DNA of 22,466 nt from Ophryocystis elektroscirrha (Eukaryota > Apicomplexa > Conoidasida > Neogregarinorida > Ophryocystidae): assembly GCA_030141585.1 (NCBI GenBank), contig JAQIFP010000040.1, positions 22,972 through 45,437 of the forward strand. Reading direction: 5' to 3'. The notes below the pieces were generated by a model. The model ran no database searches. It had not been told where the DNA came from and was given only the letters and a program-made list of their open reading frames with translations. The translations under genes were made by a program, and so were the position numbers. Below, one piece after another: positions 9,642 to 20,193 of the stretch (positions within the stretch are counted from its first letter, which is position 1; each line of letters starts with the position of its first letter).

Positions 9642-10493
9642 ATGTCTGCCCAAGGAATGCCACCTCAGATACTATCCCTATTTGCGCCTCGAGTGCCATG
9701 TGAATATATGCCTCCCATATGCTACTCAGGAGCTGTACCGCATTATACAGGAATAGCTGAATATGTATCACTGTTTGAAACAACGCCGCCCCCTGTAGTT
9801 TTGCCATTCGAAACTCCCTTAGAAAGAAAAGAGCGTATAAAAAAAGAAAAGCTTCAAGAACATAAAGCAAAATTACAAGAATTAATTGAAAACTACGATC
9901 CACATGCCGTAGAGTGCTCCACAAAAAATCCGTACGCTACTTTATTTGTAGGGAGACTGTCTTATGAAACGACAGAGAAAAAGCTTCGTAAAGAATTCGA
10001 ATGTTTTGGGCCTATTCGCCGAGTCAAAGTAATAACAGATTTCAATGGAAAATCCCGTGGCTACGCTTTCATTGAATACGAATCTGAAGAACACCTCAAA
10101 AATGCTTATAAACAAGGAGATGGCAAAAAAATTGATGGACGCCGAGTTTTAGTTGATGTAGAAAGATCTAGAACAGTACCTGGGTGGACCCCTCGTCGTT
10201 TAGGTGGCGGACGCGGTCGCTCTAGATTTGTTGAATCCAAGAAAAAAGCTAGACTAGGTTTATTACCAAGCAATAATGCCACATCTTCTTCCTCCTCTTA
10301 CTCACTACGTAATTCATGGCAAGGAAGATCAGCAGCTCCTCCTCCAGTCTCTTCATCTTCTTCCTCATATAAACCAAGAGAAGAAAGACGTCGCTCTACA
10401 GACCGCTCGAGATTCTCTAGCAGACCGCATCATGATTCGTATCATTCTAGTAGTAGGAGTTATTATAACAATGAATCTTCACGAAGAAGATAA
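9642..10493 (+). CDS. SNRNP70: U1 small nuclear ribonucleoprotein 70 kDa (U1-70K), 283 aa, intronless
   Basis: Core U1 snRNP protein that binds U1 snRNA stem-loop I and helps U1 recognise 5' splice sites in the nucleus. One uninterrupted frame. The family N-terminus is present (PPQILSLFAPR, then GIAEYVSLFE at about 37-46), followed by a charged helix (LERKERIKKEKLQEHKAKLQ). The RRM spans about 98-180, with RNP2 LFVGRL at 101-106 and RNP1 RGYAFIEY at 139-146, then the diagnostic GKKIDGRRVLVDVERSRTV and GWTPRRLGGGRG. The tail is Ser/Arg-rich but short (about 75 residues, poly-Ser runs) with no long RS/RD/RE repeat, so the protein is clearly smaller than human U1-70K (437 aa). It is the only gene here without introns in its CDS. 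The stop codon runs straight into an 18-A tract. The start context is GGAAGATGTC. The identification is very secure. Confidence 0.97.
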   Translation: MSAQGMPPQILSLFAPRVPCEYMPPICYSGAVPHYTGIAEYVSLFETTPPPVVLPFETPLERKERIKKEKLQEHKAKLQELIENYDPHAVECSTKNPYATLFVGRLSYETTEKKLRKEFECFGPIRRVKVITDFNGKSRGYAFIEYESEEHLKNAYKQGDGKKIDGRRVLVDVERSRTVPGWTPRRLGGGRGRSRFVESKKKARLGLLPSNNATSSSSSYSLRNSWQGRSAAPPPVSSSSSSYKPREERRRSTDRSRFSSRPHHDSYHSSSRSYYNNESSRRR

Positions 10494-10546
10494 AAAAAAA
10501 AAAAAAAAATAGAAACAAAATATATTTGTTGAGTCAAGGGTATTTA
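10494..10546. other. 53-bp convergent 3' spacer with A18 tract at its left edge
   Basis: The stop codons of U1-70K (10491-10493) and TTC4 (10547-10549) face each other. Bases 10492-10509 are all A. Both 3' UTRs and cleavage sites must fit in or overlap across this gap. Confidence 0.8.
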
Positions 10547-12264
10547 TTATAAATCTTCATAGTTAGTAATAGAATATTCCAAACAAAATTCTTCCAGTTC
10601 AGGTGAATTTTTTACCTGTCAGAATTTAGTCAACATAAAAATACATACAAGTATATGGAAAATGGGAATTTGGTATATTTTTTTAATTTTCTTTAATATA
10701 AGTTCTAGTGGTACTGTATTAGGTAACTTCACAAATCTAGGTTCTATGGCCTATATGGAAGAATGATGTTATTATATGTATATATACTTCAATAAATACA
10801 ACAAGTTGGTCATAAACATATCTTTTGCTTGTATCCCACGGAGGAGGGTTTTCATAAGGAAACATTATCTAAAAAAAAAAAAAAAAAAAAAGAAATTATT
10901 TACCTCCAAGTGGTCCAAAAGTGTATCGGATTCAACAAAATTTGTGATAGCTTCAACAATATTCACTTCAGGATATAAAACCAAGCAGGGCCACACAACT
11001 TGACCATCAATTTTACGTGGTTTCGTGTTATCTTTCAATATTGATAAATCATATGGACATTTCTTCCCAATATTTAAGCCTATATAGAATAAATTTTAAC
11101 AGCCTCTTTTGAAATTACCTTCTATCTTATCGTCAATTTTATGAATTGATGTGTTTTTAGCCACTGATGCGATACAATCTCTGTATTTTTTTTTAGCTAT
11201 GTCCAACAAACTTTGAAACAATTCGATAAAATTTGATGGAGAATTGCTTAAGCCATTCAAACAAAATTCTTCGCATTTTTTCCATAGTCCAATTTCAGCT
11301 GAAGCTTTTGCACCACGGTAAGCTCTAAGAAATTCACAGGATTCAGCTCATGCAATACGCTTTATAATTTTTTGGATCTTGTTTAAGACTCTTGTTACTA
11401 TCATCTATTGCTTCGGTCCAATTTCCTAAATTTATGTACGTTAAACAATATAAATTCAAATTTGTGAAAAAAAAAAATATACACTTAATGTCAATCATAA
11501 TGTCAGCTAATCACATCTTTCTATAAAAAAATATATTTGCTGAATAATTTTATATATATCGTGCAAAAATATTATTTTTGGACTTATTATTAATTTCGTT
11601 GACAAAAAAAAATATATTTCTGTTGTGTATTTAGCACCCGTAAATAATAGTTTTATTTTGTATAAATTTTGTGTAAAATATAAATCAAGTACATGCATAC
11701 ATGAATTAAATATATAAAACCCAAAGTTGTATTTATTTTACCGTAAAAATGACATGTGAAAACACAATTTTATATAACTTTTTTTAAGATACCGCTTAGC
11801 ATTCAATTTTATATTAAGAATAGTTAATTACCTAATAGTATATGCATTTGAGCACGATTAGAATATATAATGGATTTTAATGAATCATCCGACTCTTTAA
11901 GAGCTTGGGTATAACAAGCTATACTATCAATGCATGCTTGTCTTTTATCTTTGGCTGTTTTGTATAATCGAGCTATTTCGTTGCCTTGTTCCTATAAAAA
12001 GTGCTTTGTATTTTTTCTGTTACATAATAGCCTTTTCCCCTCTCACTAGATGTCTGCTCATCGTAGATAATAGTTTCTAGAGCTTCCAAAGCAGGAGCAT
12101 CTTTATAATTATCTAATAAGTTAACACAGCATTATCTGTGCGTATATATATATATATATACCAGGCAACTCGCTCATAAATAAAGGATGATTTAAATTGC
12201 CATATTTTTCAGTTAACTTTTCAAGAGTTTTTTCATCTAAATCCCAATCGTCGTCTTCTACCAT
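10547..12264 (-). CDS. TTC4: TTC4/Cns1-type TPR co-chaperone of Hsp90/Hsp70, 350 aa
   Basis: TPR co-chaperone whose family (human TTC4, yeast Cns1) bridges Hsp90 and Hsp70 and is needed for folding of some translation and nuclear factors. Exons: 12264-12162, 12112-12024, 11991-11832, 11425-11359, 11324-11119, 11079-10904, 10868-10788, 10750-10649, 10615-10547. The N-terminus has the family motif HPLFMSELP (residues 26-34) and LETIIYDEQTSSER. Three TPRs lie at about 64-160, with carboxylate-clamp residues visible: Asn68 (EQGNEIARL), Asn109 (YSNRAQ), Lys139 and Arg143 (YKAAYRGAKA). After a helical linker comes the TTC4/Cns1 C-terminal domain, about 230-350 (VVWPCLVLYPE, LLDHLE, PPPWDTSKRYVYDQL, VKLPNTVPLELIL). 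The length is close to the family norm (human 387). Eight introns: six of 32-39 nt, one of 49 nt with a TA repeat, one of 406 nt. One 35-nt intron is mostly a 21-T run. It converges on the U1-70K gene. Confidence 0.92.
10869..10903 (-). other. 35-nt TTC4 intron consisting mainly of a T21 run
   Basis: On the coding strand the intron is GTAAATAATTTC, then 21 T, then AG. On either side the exons read LLDHLE and IMFPYE in phase 0, matching the TTC4 C-terminal domain. Confidence 0.85.
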
Positions 12265-12366
12265 TTTTTATAAGCTTTAGGTATGGTACAGTATCAAAAA
12301 ATTAAAGAATATATTTACATATATATACAGATGTATGTATATATATTGAGTAATTTGAAAAAATAT
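12265..12366. other. 102-bp spacer between TTC4 start and the PAPS-synthase stop
   Basis: Must carry the TTC4 promoter and 5' UTR and the 3' UTR of the ATP sulfurylase-APS kinase gene. TATATACATACATCTG-type sequence only; no clear element is visible. Confidence 0.55.
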
Positions 12367-15138
12367 CTATTTAATCCATTGTTCTTTCTTAAGATAATCC
12401 ATAACTGCGTTTGTTTTTCCTGCTAAATCTTCTGAACAATCTAAAGTAAGTTCTGGCTTTTCCGGAATTTCATAAGGATCGCTTACTCCCGTAAACTACA
12501 AAAAATTACAAATTAATTATTAAATAATAAAATTATTTAAAATATTAATTTCTTTGTATAAATTAAGAAATCCCGTCCAATCATAATTTTATAATACAGA
12601 TAAAATTATAAACATGTCAGACGTAATTTAAGATATATAACCATAAGTATATTTAAAAAGTATTCATTGAAGCTTTTTATATGTTTAAAACTAACCTGTT
12701 TTACAAAACCTTGTCTGGCTTTTTTATACAAATCTTTGATGTCTCTTTTCTCACATATCTCAAGTGGGGTAGAAACAAATACTTCAATGTAGGAACTTTT
12801 GATAATTTCTCTATTGTAGGCTCGATCTGAAGCGTAAGGCGCTATATTTGCTACTATACAGATGCCTTTGTTTTTCGTAATTAAACTGGCAACATATCCA
12901 ATGCGACGCACATTTATAGATCTGGATTCTTTATCAAAACCCAACTTAGATGAAAGGTGTGTACGTACTACATCCGCATCTAAAACAGTAATTATGCGAT
13001 CTTCTTCTCTCTCCATTAAAGCAGCTTTAATTGCACAAGCTAGAGTAGATTTTCCAGAGCATGGCAAACCCGTAAGATATATGCAAAAGCCTGATTCGTG
13101 CCTAGGAAGATAAACTTTGCGCAATTCTTTAATAATAGGAGGAAATGAGAACCATTCTGGAATAGGTTCATTTGTTACGAGTAAACGTCTAAACTCCGAT
13201 CCAGAAATCGATTTTATATTCAGTTTTGAAGGCGTAGAAACGTAGTTTTCCTTACTTTCTTCAGTCAGTATAAGATCGTCACTTTGTACGTACATATTAT
13301 ATGGTGCATCAATATAAAGCATATCTTTAGCAAATACTGGTTTTATTCCAATTTCCTCTGATACGCTTTTTAGCGCGGTTTGAGCATCGTATGTTCCGTA
13401 AAACGAGGTACCGTCTTTCTTTCGAACCGAAGGTCCAGCGTGATCTCTTCCAATTATAAAATGAGTGCAACCATAGTTTTTGCGTAGAATTGCATGCCAA
13501 ATAGCTTCTCTGGGACCTGCCATGCGCATAGCTATTGGAATGAAAACTAAAGCTGCTGATATGTTTTCTTCTGAATAGAAAGGCATCACTTTCAAGTAAC
13601 ATCGAGCTTTTGTTTCGAAATCAACATCTCCTGGCTGGCTAGGTCCGCACGTAGGAGACACTAGTAAACCCACATTTCCATTAGTTTCTTCCTTGAGTTT
13701 TTTTACAGCCTGTAAGTATTCAATTAAAAATTATATATTCAGATTTATATATACATTTATTATTAACTATCAGTTATTATAAATTGATTAAAATTAATTT
13801 GTTATTATATATTCATTATTAAATATTAGTTATTATATATTTATTATTATATATTAATTATTAAATAATTATTATAATATATTTATTATTATATATTTTC
13901 TATTATATATTTATTATTATATATTTACTATTGTAACTTTATCAATATATATTTATTATAATATATTTATCATTATATATTTATTATTATCAAATTCATT
14001 AAATATATAAATTATAATATATTTATTATATTAGGTATTATATATTTATTATTACATATTTATTATAATGTATTTATTATTACATATTCATTATTATATA
14101 CTATATTAAATATTTATTATTAAATAGTTGTCTATCTATATTTGTTATCATAAATTAATTATTATTGATTTGGTATCATACATTTATTATTAACTTTTTA
14201 TTATAACTTAGTGATTGTAGTATAAGTATTCATAATATTTGATGCCAAAATATTATATAATCGTCTTAAATCGACACATTACAGAATATAGCATAAGAAG
14301 TATGCATATTGTTTTATAATTAAACCAGTATAAAAATATATATTTAAAATTAGCATATTCACTTATTTTAGTTTCAATCTTTTGTACGCTTGTACTTAAA
14401 ATAAGGTTTTCAGTTATTCTTATATATAACAGCTTTATTATTACAATTACGAATTAATTTTTTTAATTATAGATGATTTTACTTTTTAGTAATACTTACA
14501 AATTTGGTGAGTTCAAAATGAGATTTATGTATCGGATTCCTAGTTTGAAAACCTATGACTTGGTCCCATCCCTTTTCAGCTATGCGAGCTTTACATTGCG
14601 CTGGTGTTATGCGTAAATGAGAGTATTCGAAATTAGCAATTCCCTGAATAGGATGGACAGCTCCACCAACATATACAGTGGGTGGTAGATTCAACAAATA
14701 TTGGTAATAAGGATGGTTATCATCGTTAGTGCCTAGTATATATTTGGCATAAGCTTCGACAGAGATTTTGTAGCAGTCAGAGATTCTAATTTCAGCTATT
14801 ATACTTCCAAAAACGTTTCTTATTTTTATTGTTTTGTCGTATGCTAGACTATTATTGTGTGTATTTTTAGTTGCTTCGTCTGATATTTTTAAATCGTGCT
14901 GAATAGTCGTGGTATCTAATTTTAATGGGATAGGACACATGATTGGCATAGGCCACACTGTCCCATCTGCTAATCTTCCATGTTTCATTACAGAATATAC
15001 ATCCTTAGAGTCCATATATCTATTGAGAGGGTGCAACGCCCCACTTAATAATAATTCCAAATCACATAAATCTCTTTCACTCAAACAAATATCGTTTGGC
15101 AAATCAACGTTTTGTAAAACTTGTACTATCTCTTCCAT
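12367..15138 (-). CDS. Bifunctional ATP sulfurylase-APS kinase (PAPS synthase, ATPS N-terminal), 593 aa
   Basis: Makes PAPS from sulfate and two ATP: ATP sulfurylase gives APS, APS kinase phosphorylates it. Exons: 15138-14500, 13709-12696, 12495-12367, joined in phase 0. The sulfurylase part (1 to about 415) has LSGALHPLNRYM, FQTRNPIHKSH (QTRNPIH at 198-204), MAGPREAIWHAI, GRDHAGP (300-306) and ISGSEFRRLL. The kinase part (about 417-593) has an intact P-loop GLPCSGKS (427-434), LDADVVRTHLSSKLGF, RSINVRRIGYVASL, and KDLYKKARQGF followed by FTGVSDPYE. This domain order and the GRDHAG motif are those of bacterial sat-cysC and fungal proteins, whereas animal PAPSS enzymes carry the kinase first. 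In characterised fungal enzymes the kinase-like domain has lost its P-loop and is regulatory; here it looks active. There is no C-terminal pyrophosphatase domain. Introns are 200 and 790 nt, with no mini-introns. No plastid or mitochondrial presequence is apparent, so it is probably cytosolic. Confidence 0.95.
13740..14210. repeat. Degenerate TTATTATTATATATTTA array in the sulfurylase intron
   Basis: About 470 bp of diverged tandem copies of a roughly 15-20 bp unit (TATATATTTATTATTATA and variants). It occupies most of the 790-nt intron 13710-14499, which separates the FELTKF and AVKKL segments of ATP sulfurylase. Confidence 0.8.
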
Positions 15139-15494
15139 TTTTTTATATTTATGTTAAAATTTTTCAAAATGATAATGTTGCGCTTTTGAGGCACCGTACA
15201 ATATTAAAAAACAATTGAACAATACATCATTTAAATACAAATGGTAATAATAACAAAACAGTAAAACTTTATTTAAAGGAACTTAAATTGTTCATATACG
15301 TTATAATTAAATGTAAATTTGAATTTGAGTAGAAAAGTGTAATTTTGCACTTTATTTAATTATTAGAATCAAAAATTATTTTAAATTTGACACATACAAA
15401 ATTGTTAAAATAAAAAAAAATAACTTATAGTAGATTTTAATTAATAAGTTATATATAAGAAAAAAGATTATATAAAGTAATACATTAAACAATT
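15139..15494. other. Spacer between the ARM-like gene and the PAPS-synthase gene
   Basis: 356 bp of AT-rich sequence holding the ARM-like gene's 3' UTR and the promoter of the ATP sulfurylase-APS kinase gene. No further ORF or RNA gene is seen. Confidence 0.55.
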
Positions 15495-16359
15495 TTAGTT
15501 GTTAGCAGCTTCTTTCCAAATTTCTATCATTTTAACAAATTCATCTCTCTCCTATATATTATACGTGAATACATATGTATACAATACCTTCAAAGATTTA
15601 AATCGTAAATTTAAGTTAAGTTTTTCATTAACGCTCTCAACAAAAGGGCCAGAAATGTGAACAACAGTATCATTGTATACTAAATTTATAATTGAGAAAA
15701 TGTATAAATCTTACTTCCGCGTAATTTTTTACTAGCTTTTCTTAAGAACTCTGTACAAATGGATATTTGGATGTTTTCAAGTTTCGAGATAGGGGCACTA
15801 AAATCGAATTCTTCAACATCAGTGTTCTTAGTTTCGCCTTTAAGGACAACCCATTGGAAAAGTCTAAAGCAAAATACAAAAGGAGAAAAACTTACGTCAG
15901 TCCTTTATTTGCTCTCCATACAAAAGTGTCAACTTGATTTTCAGATGTTATTATATGTGCTGCACTTCCTTTACGTAATGCCTCTTTATTAGTAAGATCT
16001 TGGACTCCATTTGGATACCGGTCTATATTCCAGCCACTAAGTACGAAATTTAATTCAAAGGATGCACAACGAATCATAGCATTCTCTATTTGTCCATCAA
16101 ACACTGAAAACCATTATAATGTATTTTATTTTCCTTAGTGCCTCATTTTCATTATAAATCTATTACTTATATTATTAAATGTATCGTACATATTAATATA
16201 TATTCCGTTCAATTATTATTACTGGTAATATTTAACTATTTTCAAAATATATAACATATAATATATAATTTATAATATATATTATATATATATTATCTAT
16301 TTATATTATATATATTATATATATTATATATATTATATATTATATATTATTTTTTATTT

Positions 16360-16397
<38 letters not shown>

Positions 16398-19300
16398 TAA
16401 AATATAATAAATTTTATATGTATATTATCTATATATATTATGGATTATATATTATCTATATGTATTATATACTATTTATATATATTATATATTATCTATA
16501 TATATTATATATTATCTATATATATTATACACTAAATATTATATACTATATATATAGTAAATATGTATATTATTTATTATAAAGATAATTATTTAATGAA
16601 AAGTTTTCAATATATTTATTATATAATATTTGATTTTTTGTACAGCTTGAAATAAATTATATATTATTATAAATATACCATATAGGGTGATAATTACCAT
16701 TCCTCTATACAGAATATCTTACTAATAGTTTTATCGTTATAAATAACTTAATGCAGCGTTATGCATATATAAAGATTATATTATTTTTAATTTGAAGCGT
16801 TACACTAATCTTACTTGCTTGCCAGCCCTGTAAAACATTTTCCATTTTATTGCGAACATTGACGTAATCTGAAGTAGTGTCGGGTAAGTATTTTAGAGTT
16901 TTATGCATATCATTGAAGATACGATAAAAAACGGATTCTTTTGTAAAATATTCTAAGAATTGCTCTGGGTAAAGGTAACCAAAATTAGCAACGAATTGAG
17001 AATAGTAATAGCAAAGAATCAAAGATGCTCCTTGGTTATCGTATAAGTTACGGAAAAATGTTGCTAAGGAAGACATTTGATTAAATATGGTTTCTGCACT
17101 GTTCGGAATTTGCTCAGTAATCACGTAGCATAATATGCACGTACTATAGCTTAAAAAATTAGGATTAATTATGAAGCTTGCAGAAGTATTGAATTTTATA
17201 ATAGAAGTAATTATGCTATTAACACTTTCTGCATTTAATCCTAGTATTTCGTAAGCTCTTGTTCCCTCTTTTCGAGTGGGTGGCTGAACCTCTTCTTCTG
17301 GTATTCCAGAGGAAAGGAACCATTTTTTTTTCTTTGGAACGGAAATATTTAGATCCATCAAAGTATTTGTTATTGATGCATAACGCAATGAATCATCTCC
17401 AGATGCTGTAGCTAAAGCACCAATAAAAACGCGTAAGCACTCAAAAGAAAGTTGTTGGTAAGGGTCTATAGCATTTGCTAAAGATTCAATATACCACAAT
17501 ATCGTGGTATATCCATCAATTTTACTCACTGAACCAACAACAGCAGCACCACCAGCTATAATCATTCTTCGGTATATTTTGAAACATGTATACGCCATAT
17601 CAAAGTTAATTTGTTCTGAATCATCCTCGTAATAATACTGCCCTTCAATGACATTCTTACAGAGCTTCAATATATCTGATTACCGAACAAATTAATTTGA
17701 GTAATATAATTTAAGTAACAATACATTTGATATACAAAACTTTTAATACAAATACTATAATTTTTTAATATTTAACTATTTTTTGAAATTATTTATTTTA
17801 TTTGCATAACTCGAGTTTATACATTTTTATTATACGGTTGTACTTTTTCTTAATTATATAACATTTTTTTTATTTTAACTTAGTTTTATTATAAATCATA
17901 TATATACCATATATTATATATGTAGACATAAATCTATCTCAAATAAGCTTTTTAGTACCGTTGTTAATCAAAGTTTCTGTGCACTCTGTCCACCTTGCAA
18001 GTGTACATAAAAGTTTCAATAATGTTTTTGAAGCCATCGAAGATTCTTTGCTACATTTTTCAAACAAGTCAACAGTAAATGGAACTCCCTCTTCTTCGCA
18101 GAAAATTTTGGCATTAATAGCATCACGGCACATAAAAATTAATCCATCAAAACCGTGGCTTATTAAATTAATTGTGTGACGATCAGGATTTTGGTACATA
18201 TTGAGGATAAGCGGTATTAATATACCTAAAGATAGTAGTTAAATAATTTTTATTAATTATTATTAATATAATAATAATAATAATAATAAATATAATTATA
18301 TTATATTGTTATTATTATATATATATATATATATATTAATATGCCCTAATATCTTTTAATATATGCTTATGATAAAACATACATCTATATTGTACTATTA
18401 CTTAATTAATTTATGTGAATATACGTCCGTGTGTACATCATAATATTTGTATTATTTTAATTGATATATGCATATATTATCGAATATTTTTGAGTATATT
18501 CCTTACTATATTTATAGATAAAATTAACGATAGGTAGTAACTCCGATATAGACATTTATATATATACATAAACTTACACTTTCTATTTATATATAGTCAT
18601 TTATGATTATTTATATTTATTATGGTATAGTAATAAATAAATAAATATATATATATATATATATATATAATAATGTATATATTATTTAAACTTATGAATA
18701 TGCACATTGCCTTTATATAATTACTGAGGATATTTTGAACTTACCAAACTTTGCTATATTCTCTGTTTTAAACTCTGATGTTAAACTGATCAATGTAAAA
18801 AAAGCATTTTCTAGAATAGTATCGGGTAGATTTTGAGAATTTTGAATCAAATTAAAATAAGCTTGCTCAAGTTTGGAGTCAAGAAAGACATCAATATTTG
18901 GAGGATATAGAGCCAAGTTAGATATAGCTTTGAATAAATTAGTTAAGCACCTTATAACCATAGCATCTACGTTTCCATCAAAAGAAGCTAAAGCGGAAAC
19001 GAGAGCAGCGGGTGCGTTAATTAAACTGCTTCCATATCTTGCCTTAATATCGTCACGACGAAAGCACGCATTTGTTAATAGCGCAGCTGCTGCACTTAGT
19101 TCATCCATGCAATGGCTTCTTTCAAGTAAAACTTTTGTATTTAATTGCAATCCTGATTCTGTTAAAAACCTATAAAGCAATATACATAAAAAAAAAAAAT
19201 TAATAATATGAAATACTAAATAAAACTATAGCATAAATTACTAAAAGCAATTTTATTTAAAATAATATTTTTACAGGTAACTAAAGCTATATATTCATTC

Positions 19301-20155
19301 TAAACAACTTTGCTTATTTTATAGTAATTATTTTCTGGCAATGATTACACATTTCGGTTGTCGCTGTTATCGACAACAAGATTAGCAAGGGCAAGCATAC
19401 AATTGACTAGAACTCCTTCATGTGGAGGATCCCCTAAATGGTTGGATAAAATAATTAAACTTTTTTTAACAGCTCCAAGTTTGAAGGTATAAGTCTAGTA
19501 GTACAATACAATTTACAGGAACAATTTACTTTAAGTTTTGGATCTAAACAATATATGCCTAAAAGAAAGAAGCCATCTATGAGGACAGGGTTATCAGCAT
19601 CTTTTTCGAGCTCCAATATTAACCTCTCTACGATATTTAGCTAAAACGCATCATTTAGGTTTATTTAACCCATACTTCAATAATAGCGGACGTGTGGCTA
19701 CTACATGCAGTACATCTTAATGCTTTCAAAGCATGTCTCAAGGCTAACGTTGTGTATTTGTTTTCGTCGTAATAATTCCATACACGATTTATAGTATGCA
19801 CTATTTGAGGATTTTTAAATACAGATCGAGATACAGCCAGTTTTTGAACCAGTTCGAGTCTTGGCTGAACACAAGAAATAGTAAACCAATAATACTTACT
19901 ATTATATGCATATCCATAACACTTCCTTGTGGATCTGACAAGCATTTTTCTATATTTTCTATACACAACTGAACTATATCAGGATATTTTGAAATAGGTG
20001 TTGCGCAATGTTCCTGCTCTTCCATCATATATACCAACGTCTGTAATTATCCAAATAAAAATATATCAAGACTAGTATTAGTATAATCATCAATATAGTA
20101 TTCATAGCATTTATATATAATTTATAGCCATATAATTAATTATAAATATGCCAAT

Positions 20156-20193
<38 letters not shown>

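Noticed and set aside
12367..15138. Bacterial contamination (sat-cysC operon)
   Set aside because: The gene is split by two spliceosomal-type introns and flanked by eukaryotic genes of the same composition.
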